Assembly: GCF_027922185.1 (NCBI RefSeq)
Contig: NZ_BSFE01000008.1
Location: forward strand, 79,242 to 143,241
Source: Maricaulis virginensis
Lineage (GTDB): Bacteria; Pseudomonadota; Alphaproteobacteria; Caulobacterales; Maricaulaceae
Direction: 5' to 3'
Length of the DNA stretch: 64,000 nt
The notes below the pieces were generated by a model. The model was not told where the DNA came from. It did not search any database and saw nothing but the letters and a program-made list of their open reading frames with translations. Position numbers and translations under genes: made by a program. Positions 50,280-59,232 of the stretch are shown in pieces (positions within the stretch are counted from its first letter, which is position 1; every line of letters starts with the position of its first letter).

Positions 50280-52505
50280 ATGCGCAAGATTCTCATGCTC
50301 ACGGCCAGCGCGGCGGCAATTTTCGTTGCCGCCTGCGCGCCGCAGGGTACCGACAGCGAAACCGGGGCCGCGACGAGCGAGCAGGCCCCGGCGGATACCG
50401 CCGCCAACGCGGCCGCTGAAACCGAAACGGCTGCGTCCGACAATCCGCTCCTGGCGGAATGGACCGGCCCCTACGGCGGTGTGCCGGACTTCCAGTCGGC
50501 CAGTCTGGACGATCTGGTCCCCGCGCTCGAGGCGGGCATGGCGCAGAACCTCGCCGAGATCGATGCCATCACAGCCAATCCGGAACCGGCCACCTTCGAG
50601 AACACGATCGTGGCGATGGAACGGTCCGGCGAAGCGCTGAACCGCATCTTCTCCTACTGGGGTATCTGGTCGTCCAACATGTCCTCGCCGGAATTCCGCG
50701 CGATCCAGGCCGAGATGGCACCGCGCCTGTCGGCCTTCTCCTCGCAGATCACGCAGAACCAGGACCTGTTCGCCCGCGTCCGCGCCGTCTATGAGGGCGA
50801 GGAAATGGCGACCCTGCGTCCGGACCAGCAGCGTGTCGTGCAGCTGACCTATGACGGTTTCGCCCGCAATGGCGCCACGCTGGAAGGCGAGGCCGCCGAG
50901 CGCTATGCCGCGATCAACCAGCGCCTGGCCGAACTGCACACGGCCTTCTCCAACAATGTGCTGCACGACGAGGAAAACTACGTCACCTATCTGAGCGCCG
51001 ACCAGCTGTCCGGTCTGCCGCAGGGCTTCATCGATGCAGCGGCTGCCGCTGCCACCACCCGCGGCCGCGAGGGCGAGTATGCGATCACCAATACGCGCTC
51101 CTCGATGGATCCCTTCCTGACCTTCTCCGACGAGCGCGATCTGCGCGAACAGGTCTGGCGGAACTATTACAATCGCGGCGATAATGGCGGCGAGTACGAC
51201 AACAACGCCATCATCATGGAAATCCTCGAACTGCGCGACGAGCGCGTCGAGCTGCTGGGCTATGAAAATTACGCCCAGTGGCGTCTGGAAGATCGCATGG
51301 CGGGCAATCCGGAAAACGCCATGAACCTGATGGTTCCGGTCTGGGAAGCCGCCGTCGGCCGCATCGAGGAAGAAGTCGCCGACATGCAGGCCCTGGCAGA
51401 CGAGCGTGGCGACGACATCACCATCCAGCCCTGGGATTACCGCTACTACGCCGAAAAAGTCCGCCAGGCCCGCTACGAGCTCGACAGCGACGAGGTGAAG
51501 CAATACCTGCAGCTGGATAATCTGCGCGAAGGCATGTTCTACGTCGCCGGCGAACTGTTCGGCTTCGAATTCCGCGAACTGCCGGAAGGCGAGGTCTCGG
51601 TGTGGCATCCCACCGTGCGCGTCTGGGAAGTGACCGACCGCGAGAGCGGCGAGAATATCGGTCTGTGGTATCTCGACCCCTATGCCCGCCAGGGCAAGCG
51701 TTCGGGTGCCTGGGCGAACTCCTTCCGCTCGCACACCACGTTCGATGGCGAGGAAAACGTGCTCGCCACCAATAATTCCAACTTCATCGAACCGGCGCCG
51801 GGCCAGCCCGTCCTGGTGTCCTGGGACGATGCGACGACCTTCTTCCACGAATTCGGCCACGCCCTGCACTACCTGTCCTCGAACGTCGCCTACCCGACGC
51901 TCAATGGCGGTGTGCGCGACTACACCGAATTCCAGTCGCAGCTGCTCGAGCGCTGGCTGATGACCGATCCGGTGATCGAGAATTATCTGGTGCATGTGGA
52001 GACCGGCGAGCCGATCCCGCAGGAGCTGATCGAGCGCATCCGCGCGGCGGCCAATTTCAACCAGGGCTTCTCGACCGGCGAGTATCTGGCCTCGGCACTG
52101 ATGGACATGGTCTATCACACCACGCCGCCGGAAGAGATCGGCGATCCGGACACGTTCGAGCGCGAGACCCTGGCCGAGCTGGGCATGCCCGACGAGATCG
52201 TCATGCGTCACCGCTCGCCCCACTTCGGTCACGTCTTCTCCGGTGAAGGCTATTCGGCCGGCTATTATGGCTATATGTGGGCCGATGTGCTGACCTCGGA
52301 TGCCGCGGAAGCCTTCGAGGACGCTCCGGGCGGCTATTACGATCCGGAAGTGGCCGGCCGCCTGGTCGAATTCCTCTTTGCCCCGCGCAACGCCATCGAC
52401 CCGGCCGACGCCTACCGCCAGTTCCGCGGCCGCGACGCCGACCCGGCCGCCCTCATGCGCGACCGTGGCTTCCCGGTCCCCGAAGGCATGGGCGACACCG
52501 AATAG
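50280..52505 (+). CDS. M3 family peptidase, peptidyl-dipeptidase Dcp-like lipoprotein
   Basis: A 741-residue zinc metallopeptidase. It has a lipoprotein signal (AAAIFVAACAPQG, Cys ~19) and a low-complexity Ala/Glu/Thr linker to ~50. The zinc site is TTFFHEFGHALHYLSS with a third Glu in the downstream helix. NTRSSMDPFLTFSDERDLRE and YNRGDNGGEYDNN are family blocks. Dcp-type enzymes remove C-terminal dipeptides. The lipoprotein signal places it in the envelope, whereas E. coli Dcp is cytoplasmic. A strong terminator follows. Confidence 0.95.
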   Translation: MRKILMLTASAAAIFVAACAPQGTDSETGAATSEQAPADTAANAAAETETAASDNPLLAEWTGPYGGVPDFQSASLDDLVPALEAGMAQNLAEIDAITANPEPATFENTIVAMERSGEALNRIFSYWGIWSSNMSSPEFRAIQAEMAPRLSAFSSQITQNQDLFARVRAVYEGEEMATLRPDQQRVVQLTYDGFARNGATLEGEAAERYAAINQRLAELHTAFSNNVLHDEENYVTYLSADQLSGLPQGFIDAAAAAATTRGREGEYAITNTRSSMDPFLTFSDERDLREQVWRNYYNRGDNGGEYDNNAIIMEILELRDERVELLGYENYAQWRLEDRMAGNPENAMNLMVPVWEAAVGRIEEEVADMQALADERGDDITIQPWDYRYYAEKVRQARYELDSDEVKQYLQLDNLREGMFYVAGELFGFEFRELPEGEVSVWHPTVRVWEVTDRESGENIGLWYLDPYARQGKRSGAWANSFRSHTTFDGEENVLATNNSNFIEPAPGQPVLVSWDDATTFFHEFGHALHYLSSNVAYPTLNGGVRDYTEFQSQLLERWLMTDPVIENYLVHVETGEPIPQELIERIRAAANFNQGFSTGEYLASALMDMVYHTTPPEEIGDPDTFERETLAELGMPDEIVMRHRSPHFGHVFSGEGYSAGYYGYMWADVLTSDAAEAFEDAPGGYYDPEVAGRLVEFLFAPRNAIDPADAYRQFRGRDADPAALMRDRGFPVPEGMGDTE

Positions 52506-52530
52506 GCTTCCGCCTGTTCCACACGTAACA

Positions 52531-52567
52531 AACGGCCGGCGGAGCGATCCGCCGGCCGTTTTGCTTT
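52531..52567 (+). terminator. Rho-independent terminator of the M3 peptidase gene
   Basis: A perfect 13-bp stem AACGGCCGGCGGA (52531-52543) and complement (52548-52560) around GCGA, with a T-rich tail ending in TTTTT (52563-52569 region). Confidence 0.9.
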
Positions 52568-52830
52568 TTCCTTCTCCCCATCCGGGGAGAGAGGGTGGGC
52601 GAAGCTGCTCCACGCCCCGAATACCACCCTGTTTTTCCCGGCCACCCGCCTTCGCGGGCGCAGGCTTCCGCCCGGCGAAGGCCGGGCGGAGTGCCGGGAT
52701 CTAGGGGAAGCTCATCGCTTGGAGTGACCCGCGGTTGGTCCCGGATCTGCGGCCCGCTTCCGCGGGCCTTCGTCCGGGAAAAATGAGAGCGTTGGAAGAG
52801 AAGGCACCAACGCTCCAACAAGCACCGTCA

Positions 52831-52848
52831 CCCTGACGAAAGTCAGGG
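52831..52848. repeat. REP-like hairpin, copy A
   Basis: CCCTGAC-GAAA-GTCAGGG hairpin preceded by GTCA and followed by CCAG. Relative of copy B on the other strand about 100 bp away. Confidence 0.7.
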
Positions 52849-52950
52849 CCCAGTTCATAGAGCGCGGTGGTCGCGATCTCGCACTTATCCCTCACATCGC
52901 CGACATTCGATCTGAGCCCGCCTGGCCAAAATCTCCCTTTACGATCTGGA

Positions 52951-52968
52951 TCCTGACTTTCGTCAGGA
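52951..52968. repeat. REP-like hairpin, copy B (inverted)
   Basis: TCCTGAC-TTTC-GTCAGGA. On the reverse strand it reads CGTCA-TCCTGACGAAAGTC..., matching copy A through the stem and flanks; the pair is arranged head to head. Confidence 0.7.
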
Positions 52969-53348
52969 TGACGGTTTGTGGGACCTGGGCCGGAAACTTG
53001 TCCCCGCCCGCTCATTTGCCCTTACCATCGTCATCGGTTTCCGGGATGGGAGGCATGAGCTCAGTCCCTTGTGCCCGGGAGCGTGCGGAGCTCGTCCGCG
53101 CCTGGTGGGTGACAGCATCAGGCTCCGGCGTGGCCATCTGCGGGGACACCGGCACAAAGCTCGACCGGAGCGTGCCTGCAGGTTTCGAGACGGGGCCCGC
53201 AAGGGACCCGGGTAAATCTCCGCGTGCGGGATGCCCCGGGCATCACCACCAAACCTTCAAATCGGACACGATGTCCGCCGTGCATCCCGCACCCCTCTCA
53301 TATCTCCAGGGCGCAAGCTCGTGGAGGGTTTCGTGCTGACACGCCTTT

Positions 53349-53515
53349 CCTCCCCATTTCATGGGGAGGGGGACCCGCGAAGCGGGGGAGGGGTGCCGCG
53401 CCAGCGGCGATGTGTCAGCGACAGGCTCCACCGCCTCCCGGCGCTTCGCGCCGGCCCCTTCGACCCCTCCTTCGCCAGGGCTATGGAGGGCCCACTTCCC
53501 CACAAGGTGGGGAAG
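53349..53515. repeat. 167-bp composite palindromic element
   Basis: Bounded by hairpins CCTCCCCAT...ATGGGGAGG (53349-53369) and CTTCCCCAC...GTGGGGAAG (53495-53515), with a GC-rich centre containing CGGCGCTTCGCGCCG and CTTCGCCAGGGCTATGG. The size and hairpin-GC core-hairpin plan resemble the element upstream of pheS. Confidence 0.7.
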
Positions 53516-53534
53516 AAAGAGAGAGTGACGCTTT

Positions 53535-53553
53535 CCCCGGACTTGTTCCGGGG
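53535..53553. repeat. REP-like hairpin, CCGGACTTGTTCCGG type
   Basis: CCCCGGA-CTTGT-TCCGGGG with upstream GTGACG and downstream CCCAG. Matches the flanking layout of the GTCAGG hairpins but has a different stem. Confidence 0.65.
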
Positions 53554-53649
53554 CCCAGTGGCATTTCGGGAGGAGGCTCCTCCAGACCCCGGCACGGGGG
53601 CCGGGGGAAGTGGAGTCTGGGTGGGAGAGAAGAGAAAGTGCGGCGCGCG

Positions 53650-54156
53650 TCAGCGTGACGGCACGGCAAACTTCGCGAAGGCGGTCGCGACCTGTTCGTA
53701 GACCTCGCGCTTCCAGGGGATGATCAGGCCGGGGATTTCGTCGAGATTGCCCCAGCGCCAGGCGTCGAACTCGACCTCGCCATGCTGTTCCAGGTCGATA
53801 TCGGCGTCCGGACCGGCAAAGCGCAGGGCGAACCAGCGCTGTTTCTGGCCGAGATGACGTTTCTTGTGAAACTTCGGATCCTCGCGCACGTCGGGCGGAT
53901 AATCATAGGCCAGCCAGCCGGGAATCTCGCCGATGATGGAAACGCTGGCGGCAGAAATGCCGGTCTCTTCCTCGAGCTCGCGCAGGGCGGCCGTTTCGGG
54001 CGCTTCGCCGGGATCGATCCCGCCTTGCGGCAATTGCCAGTTCCAGGGCGGCGGCGTGCCTTCGCGGCGGCCCAGCCAGACCTGGCCGGCGGCATTGAAG
54101 AGCGCGATGCCGACATTGGCGCGGTGATGGGGCCAGATATCCTCCGCGCAGGCCAT
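53650..54156 (-). CDS. rppH: RNA pyrophosphohydrolase
   Basis: A 168-residue Nudix hydrolase. WQLPQGGIDPGEAPETAALR and ELEEETGI form the Nudix box with its REUXEEXGU core. YRANVGIALFN-type start reads HHRANVGIALFNAAGQVWLG. QKQRWFALRF and FDAWRWGNLDEIPGLIIPWK match RppH. It removes pyrophosphate from mRNA 5' ends to trigger decay. The ATG shares one base with the upstream deacetylase stop (TGATG). End of the long minus-strand run; the downstream DNA is the repeat region. Confidence 0.95.
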   Translation of the reverse strand: MACAEDIWPHHRANVGIALFNAAGQVWLGRREGTPPPWNWQLPQGGIDPGEAPETAALRELEEETGISAASVSIIGEIPGWLAYDYPPDVREDPKFHKKRHLGQKQRWFALRFAGPDADIDLEQHGEVEFDAWRWGNLDEIPGLIIPWKREVYEQVATAFAKFAVPSR

Positions 54157-55496
54157 CAGTGATGCCCGCTGGAGGCAGCGGGGGCGTGATCCTCGGCGCT
54201 CGCCGTGCGTCGCGGGGCGGCCGCCGATGGCGGCGGGGTTTCGGGCTGCGACTCGGCGGCGAGCCGGGCTTCCAGGCGCCGCCGCGCCATCACGGCAGAC
54301 GGCGGAGCGAGCTGGTAGCCGCGCATGTCCAGATTGGCCGCCCAGTCGCGCACTTGCTCGACGGTGGCCGGATAGGCGAAACCGGTGCCCAGGGCGGCGC
54401 CGTTCTGGATCGCCAGGGCTTCAAGCGCCAGCAGGCGTTCATCGATCGAGGCCGGGCTGGGATCCTCGTCGAGAATACGGTCGGCGATGGCGTACTCGAT
54501 ATCGGTCGCATTGGCGGCGGCCTCGATCGTCGAGCGGCGACCGGCGCCGTCATGCAGGAAGGCGACGCCGCGCTGCTCCAGCGTGTCGAAGACCTGGCGC
54601 AGGGCGTCCTGGGAGGCCGAGAAACGGGCGCCGAGATAATTGGTCACGCCGAAATAGCCGGTCGTGCGGCTGAGCAGCCAGGCGAGGCGGCGGCCGTTCT
54701 CCTCGGCAGCGCCGTCGGCCAGCAGGGTGTGCGGACCGGGATCGTTATTGGGATAGTCGAAGGGCTCCATCGGCGCCTCGATCAGCACTTCATGACCGGC
54801 GGCGCGGGCCCGGTCGATCCAGGCCTGGAGGTCCTCGGTATAGGGCGCGAAGCTGAGCGCGACCTCGGGCGGCAGCTCGTCGATCGCAGCCTGGGTGACG
54901 GTGCGGTTCAGCCCCATGCCGCCGACGACAATGGCGATGGTCGGAGCGGCCGGGTCGCCGTGGAAGGGCCGGGCATAGGCGCGCGAGGGGCGCGTGCCGT
55001 CGGGACCGATCACGGGCAGCAGGCCGCCCGGGCCCGGCTCGGTCAGCCCCGCAACCGGTGCGGCGCGCAGGGCATTCGGATTGGCCTGACCGGTCGACGC
55101 AGCGTGTCGGGCCTCGGCATCGGCCGGATCGGATCCGCCAGGCGCGGACGGCGCGGCGTGGCCGGCGGCCGAAGCGCTGTTCGGGGAGCCACCGAAACCG
55201 TCGCGCACGCCGGCGAGGCTCGCATCGGCGTGGTCTTCCGGTTCCAGGAAGCGGATCGGCCGCTCGTCAGCGCCATGATCATTGCGCAGGCCGTCATGAC
55301 CGGCCTCGGCCGTCTGCTGCGGCAGGGTGACCGGCTCGAACCCGCCACGGGCGGCGGGCGGTGCCGTATCGGCCTCGCCGAACAGGGCGACACCGGCAAT
55401 GACCAGCGAGAACAGACCGGCCGTCGCCAGTCCCGCGATCACGGGCGCGCGGATGGTCAACAGCGGCTGGGCGTGGCGAAGAACGGCGGTCGTCAT
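54156..55496 (-). CDS. Divergent polysaccharide deacetylase family protein
   Basis: A 446-residue membrane-anchored protein. One N-terminal helix (~20-40, GLATAGLFSLVIAGVALFG), a ~150-residue Ala/Gly/Pro/Asp-rich linker, then the catalytic-like domain: TIAIVVGGMGLNRTVTQAAI, EVALSFAPYTEDLQAWIDRA, HEVLIEAPMEPFDYPNNDPG and NYLGARFSASQDALRQVF. It belongs to the divergent polysaccharide deacetylase group often found between ctpA and rppH in Alphaproteobacteria. The linker suggests crossing the peptidoglycan. Activity is unproven; the canonical Asp-His-His metal motif is not clear. Confidence 0.88.
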   Translation of the reverse strand: MTTAVLRHAQPLLTIRAPVIAGLATAGLFSLVIAGVALFGEADTAPPAARGGFEPVTLPQQTAEAGHDGLRNDHGADERPIRFLEPEDHADASLAGVRDGFGGSPNSASAAGHAAPSAPGGSDPADAEARHAASTGQANPNALRAAPVAGLTEPGPGGLLPVIGPDGTRPSRAYARPFHGDPAAPTIAIVVGGMGLNRTVTQAAIDELPPEVALSFAPYTEDLQAWIDRARAAGHEVLIEAPMEPFDYPNNDPGPHTLLADGAAEENGRRLAWLLSRTTGYFGVTNYLGARFSASQDALRQVFDTLEQRGVAFLHDGAGRRSTIEAAANATDIEYAIADRILDEDPSPASIDERLLALEALAIQNGAALGTGFAYPATVEQVRDWAANLDMRGYQLAPPSAVMARRRLEARLAAESQPETPPPSAAAPRRTASAEDHAPAASSGHH

Positions 55497-55577
55497 GGCT
55501 TCGGGCCTGTCAGGCAAATCCACAAGGGTCCGGCAAGGCACGGACGCATTCGCTGCCTATGTGATCGATTCGGCCGT

Positions 55578-55618
55578 AAAAAACAGTTAACGGCGCCCCC
55601 CTTCCGGAAGGCGCCGCC
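55578..55618 (-). terminator. Possible terminator after ctpA
   Basis: A GGCGCC...GGCGCC stem (55592-55597 and 55610-55615) containing an inner CTTCCGGAAG palindrome, followed on the minus strand after 8 bp by six T residues (55583-55578). Confidence 0.5.
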
Positions 55619-55648
55619 AACAATTTGTCATGGCAGGCGGCAGAGCCG

Positions 55649-56959
55649 CTATTGCAGCGCGGCCTGCTGGCTTTCCATCGTGCTGCGCAGGATCTCCAGC
55701 GCCCGGTGGAGCTGGTAGTCCTCGTCTTCCGACCAGTCGGCCGGCGGCTGTTCGACCGAGGCGATATCGGTCTCGGCCCGGTGATCGCCATTCTCGTTCT
55801 CCAGCGCGCCCGGCAGGTCGGCCTCGGAGGCAATTTCCGGCACCTCGTGCTCTTCATCCTCTTCCAGCGCCCAGGCGGAAATCTGGGTGTCCGGAATGAT
55901 GCCGGTCGCCTGGATGGAGCGGCCGGCCGGCGTATAGTAACGGCCCGTGGTGAGGCGCAGGGCGCCATCGCGGCCGCCGCGCAGCGGGATGATGGTCTGC
56001 ACCGAACCCTTGCCGAAACTGGTCATGCCGACGAGTTCGGCGCGTTCGCGGTCCTGCAGGGCACCGGCGACAATCTCCGCCGCACTGGCCGAGCCCTCAT
56101 TGATCAGCACCACGATCGGGGCGCCGTTCAGCCGGTCGCCCGGGCGGGCATTATAGCGCTGGGTGTCGCGCGGATCGCGGGTGCGGGTGGACACCACTTC
56201 GCCGCCGTCCAGGAAGATGTCGGTCACGCCGATCGCCTGGTCCAGCAGGCCGCCCGGATTGTAGCGCATGTCCAGGATCAGGCCCGGCAGCGGTGCGCCA
56301 TATTCGTCCTCGAGCTCGGAGATGCCTTCCTGCACCATTTCGGTGGTGCGCTCGTTGAAGCCGGCGATGCGCATATAGGGCACGCCCTCTTCAAGGCGGG
56401 TCGCGACGGTGCGCAGCGGAATGGTGTCGCGCACCAGCGTCACATCGAACGGATCTTCGTCCTCGCGGGCAACGGTGATGGTGACCGGCTCGCCGACCGC
56501 GCCGCGCATCAGGGCGACCGCATCGTCGACCGAGATGCCGACAATGCTCTCGCCATCGACGGCGATAATCTTGTCATTGGTGCGCAGGCCGGCGCGTTCG
56601 GCCGGCGTGTCGGAGATCGGCGAGACGATGGTGATGAAATCGTCGCGGCGCGTCACTTCCATGCCCAGACCGCCATATTCACCGCGGGTGGAGACACGCA
56701 GGTCCTCGTAGCTGTCGGGATTATGATAGGTCGAGTGCGGGTCGAGCGAGGTCAGCATGCCTTCGATGGCGGCCTCGATCAGCTGGGCCTGGTCAGTGTC
56801 GGAAACATAGTCCGACTCCACCCGGCTGAGCACATCGCCGAAGAGCTCCAGCTGGCGGAAGGTTTCCGCTCGATTGTCCTGGCTGCCCTCGGCCGAGACC
56901 GCGATGGCCACCGCGCCTACAGCGAAGGCAACCATCGAAGCGAAGACATTGATACGCAT
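55649..56959 (-). CDS. ctpA: S41 family carboxy-terminal processing peptidase
   Basis: A 436-residue secreted serine protease with an N-terminal signal/anchor helix (~5-25). A PDZ domain (~85-160: GEYGGLGMEVTRRDDF, KIIAVDGESIVGISVDDAVA) is followed by the S41 core: GLILDMRYNPGGLLDQAIGV, then INEGSASAAEIVAGALQD with the nucleophile Ser, and FGKGSVQTI with the Lys of the Ser-Lys dyad. The C-terminus is acidic. CtpA trims envelope proteins such as peptidoglycan hydrolases. Start 56959 has AAAGGA 10 bp upstream. Next to envC. Confidence 0.95.
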   Translation of the reverse strand: MRINVFASMVAFAVGAVAIAVSAEGSQDNRAETFRQLELFGDVLSRVESDYVSDTDQAQLIEAAIEGMLTSLDPHSTYHNPDSYEDLRVSTRGEYGGLGMEVTRRDDFITIVSPISDTPAERAGLRTNDKIIAVDGESIVGISVDDAVALMRGAVGEPVTITVAREDEDPFDVTLVRDTIPLRTVATRLEEGVPYMRIAGFNERTTEMVQEGISELEDEYGAPLPGLILDMRYNPGGLLDQAIGVTDIFLDGGEVVSTRTRDPRDTQRYNARPGDRLNGAPIVVLINEGSASAAEIVAGALQDRERAELVGMTSFGKGSVQTIIPLRGGRDGALRLTTGRYYTPAGRSIQATGIIPDTQISAWALEEDEEHEVPEIASEADLPGALENENGDHRAETDIASVEQPPADWSEDEDYQLHRALEILRSTMESQQAALQ

Positions 56960-57003
56960 GCGAGCTCGCGTCCTTTGAGCGCGATAGTCCTGTGCTGGCG
57001 AGG

Positions 57004-58215
57004 TCACCGGCTCCGCAGCCACGGGGCCGGATCGATCGCCACTCCGTCACGTCGCAGCTCCAGATACAAATCCGGTGCCGGTTGGGACTGGTCGGGCATC
57101 GCGCCGACGGGTTCGCCCGCCAGGACACTCTGACCCACGCTGGCATAGGTCACCGCCATGCCAGCCAGTACGATATAGTAGTCATCGCCGACATTGAGTA
57201 TCAAGAGACCGCCGTATGTGTTGAACGGTCCCGCGAACTCCACACGGGCGTCGAAGGGCGAGATTACCTGTGCCCGCGGCCGGGTCCGAATGAAAATTCC
57301 TTCAGACGCTGTGCCATCTTCGCTCACCTGACCGAAGCCGCGTTCGATCTCGCCGGCGGCGGGCGGGCGCAACCGGCCCCGCGCATCGGCAAAGCGCAGG
57401 GTTTCCAGCGGCGTCACGGGAACCCGGGCCGAGACCAGTTCACGTGGCGGCCGGATGCGCGGTTCGGGAACGGCGTCCTCGATCTCGCGCCGGCGCGGGC
57501 TGACCGTGGGAACCACCTCCGCCATGCGCGACAGCTCGCCGATCAGGCTGCGGATCGAGCGGGCGCGCTCGCCGGCAGAACTCGAAGCTTCCAGCAGGGC
57601 CACAGCCTCATTGCGGCGCCGGGCTTCCAGCGCGCGGCGTTCGGCAATCAGGGCCTGCAGTTCCAGACGCTGGCCGGCCAGCGTATCCTCGGTCAGGGCA
57701 AGCGCGGTCTGCTCGCTTTCGATATCGGCGCGAAGGGTGCGCAATTCGTCCAGCTGGACGGAAAGCGCCTCGGCCCGTTGCTGGAGAGCGGGTGCGACCT
57801 CCGCCATCAGCGCCGCCGCGCGGGCAGCATCCGCCGCATCGTCGGGGGCCGCCAGCACGGCCGGCGGGGTCTGGCTTTCGATCCGCTGGATCGCTGCCAG
57901 CAGGCCGATCAGGGCCTCCCGGTTCTCGCCGAGCCGGGCGAGGAGATCCGTCTCGCGGGCCTGCAGATCGTCGAGCGAGGCCTGGGCTTCCAGCGCCGCC
58001 TGCTCGCTGGCGCCGACGCGCTGGCCCAGCTCGACCAGCTGGCGCTGCATCAGGGCCACTTCGGTCGCCAAGTCCTCGGCCTGTCTCTGCATCGCCTCGG
58101 CACGGGCCGCGGCTTCGCGCTCTTCTTCCTCAAGACGCGCGGCTTCCTCCGGATCCGGCGGCACGTCGCCGGTCTGGGTCTGCATCAGGACGAGGGCAGC
58201 AATGAAGCTCAGCAT
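57004..58215 (-). CDS. envC: EnvC-like murein hydrolase activator with degenerate LytM domain
   Basis: A 403-residue secreted protein: signal peptide (~1-15), long coiled coil (~18-240, e.g. LVELGQRVGASEQAALEAQA) and C-terminal LytM/M23 domain (~285-403, IFIRTRPRAQVISPFDARVE, FAGPFNTYGGLLILNVGDDY, ELRRDGVAIDPAPWL). The M23 zinc ligands (HxxxD and HxH) are absent, as in EnvC/NlpD activators of amidases. It should activate cell-wall amidases at division. It lies between rlmH and ctpA, with ctpA 44 bp downstream. Confidence 0.9.
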   Translation of the reverse strand: MLSFIAALVLMQTQTGDVPPDPEEAARLEEEEREAAARAEAMQRQAEDLATEVALMQRQLVELGQRVGASEQAALEAQASLDDLQARETDLLARLGENREALIGLLAAIQRIESQTPPAVLAAPDDAADAARAAALMAEVAPALQQRAEALSVQLDELRTLRADIESEQTALALTEDTLAGQRLELQALIAERRALEARRRNEAVALLEASSSAGERARSIRSLIGELSRMAEVVPTVSPRRREIEDAVPEPRIRPPRELVSARVPVTPLETLRFADARGRLRPPAAGEIERGFGQVSEDGTASEGIFIRTRPRAQVISPFDARVEFAGPFNTYGGLLILNVGDDYYIVLAGMAVTYASVGQSVLAGEPVGAMPDQSQPAPDLYLELRRDGVAIDPAPWLRSR

Positions 58216-58245
58216 GATGCCGGACGCGGGTCAGGGGTCATCGGT

Positions 58246-58716
58246 TCAGTCGCGGTGATAGGGCGTCCCGGCCAGGATCGAGACGGCCCGGTAAATCTGT
58301 TCGGCCAGCATCACACGGACCAGCTTGTGCGGCCAGACGGCAGGTCCGAAAGCGAGGATCAGATCGGGTTGGGGCAATTGGGTGCGGTCATGCCCGTCGG
58401 CACCGCCGATGCAGAACACGGCTTCGCGCACGCCCTCATCGCGCCAGCGGCCCAGCGTGCTGGCGAAATCGCGCGAGGTCATCGCCTTGCCGCGCTCGTC
58501 CATCAGTACCAGCTTGCAGCCGGCCGGCAGGGACCCGGCCAGCGCGCGGCTCTCGTCGCTGGCCGATGTCAGGGACCGGTTGTCGATTTCCTGTTCGCCC
58601 GCGGGACCCAGGCCGATCGCCCGGCCGGTCGCGCTCGCCCGCTCGATATAGGTATCGACGAGTTCGCGTTCGGGCCCGGCCTTAATGCGGCCGAGCGCTG
58701 CGATGGTGAGTTTCAC
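58246..58716 (-). CDS. rlmH: 23S rRNA pseudouridine-1915 N3-methyltransferase RlmH
   Basis: A 156-residue SPOUT methyltransferase. CKLVLMDERGKAMTSRDFA, FCIGGADGHDRTQLPQPDL and the C-terminal VRVMLAEQIYRAVSILAGT, then PYHRD, are signatures. It methylates pseudouridine 1915 in 23S helix 69 on 70S ribosomes. The start is GTG at 58716, immediately after the rsfS TAG (TAGGTG), so the two are coupled. Confidence 0.96.
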   Translation of the reverse strand: MKLTIAALGRIKAGPERELVDTYIERASATGRAIGLGPAGEQEIDNRSLTSASDESRALAGSLPAGCKLVLMDERGKAMTSRDFASTLGRWRDEGVREAVFCIGGADGHDRTQLPQPDLILAFGPAVWPHKLVRVMLAEQIYRAVSILAGTPYHRD

Positions 58717-59166
58717 CTACCGGGCCGTGGCTTCCGGCGATGCGGTGGCGTCGGGGTCGACGGACCACATCTTTTCCAGATTGTAGAAGCTGCGCACTTC
58801 CGGCCGGAACAGGTGGACGATGACGTCGCCGGCATCGATCAGCACCCAGTCACAGGTCTGCAGGCCCTCGACCCGGGCCTTGCCCTGGCCGTGCTCCTTG
58901 AGCTTGCGCACAAGGTGATCGGCCAGCGCGCTGACATGCCGCGCCGACCGCCCGGAGGCGACGATCATGATATCGGTGACGGAAGATTTGCCACGCAGGT
59001 CGATAGCCACGACCTCTTCGGCCTTGTCGTCTTCCAGCGAGTCGAGAATGAGTGTCTCGAGTTCCTCGACATGCGCATCATCGCCGGTGACGCGAACTGC
59101 AGCGGCCGTTTCTTGCTCTTTACGGCGCGATAATTCCGTAGACAGGGCTGGTGTCCTCTCTGACAT
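58717..59166 (-). CDS. rsfS: Ribosome silencing factor RsfS
   Basis: A 149-residue RsfS/YbeB/iojap family protein. Core VVAIDLRGKSSVTDIMIVAS, GRSARHVSALADHLVRKLKE, DWVLIDAGDVIVHLFRPEVR and YNLEKMWSVDP. It binds L14 and blocks subunit joining when nutrients are short. An N-terminal extension of ~30 residues is not conserved. It follows nadD by 66 bp in the standard order. Confidence 0.95.
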   Translation of the reverse strand: MSERTPALSTELSRRKEQETAAAVRVTGDDAHVEELETLILDSLEDDKAEEVVAIDLRGKSSVTDIMIVASGRSARHVSALADHLVRKLKEHGQGKARVEGLQTCDWVLIDAGDVIVHLFRPEVRSFYNLEKMWSVDPDATASPEATAR

Positions 59167-59232
59167 CCAAAAACAAACACGTCTTTCATAGCACGCTTTG
59201 CTGCCGCGTTCGAGACGCCAATCCGCGCTGAA

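Larger units (their letters stand above)
52568..53649. repeat. 1.1-kb gene-free region rich in small palindromic repeats
   Basis: No frame here looks coding by composition or family. It contains several hairpins: CCCTGACGAAAGTCAGGG (52831-52848), its inverted relative TCCTGACTTTCGTCAGGA (52951-52968), a composite element (53349-53515), and a CCCCGGACTTGTTCCGGGG hairpin (53535-53553). The first and third carry GTCA/GTGA before and CCAG after the stem, so they share one layout. Other GC-rich stems occur between. Confidence 0.75.

Noticed and set aside
50241..52613. A 790-codon minus-strand frame opposite the M3 peptidase
   Set aside because: Antisense shadow; the plus strand carries a full peptidase with the HEFGH zinc site.
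52968..53339. A 123-codon plus-strand frame (and overlapping frames on both strands) in the repeat-rich gap
   Set aside because: Composition is not gene-like, there is no ribosome site or family match, and the frame runs across palindromic repeats. It is treated as non-coding.
53231..53701. Frame running into rppH from the other strand
   Set aside because: It covers the composite repeat and is antisense to the rppH 3' end.
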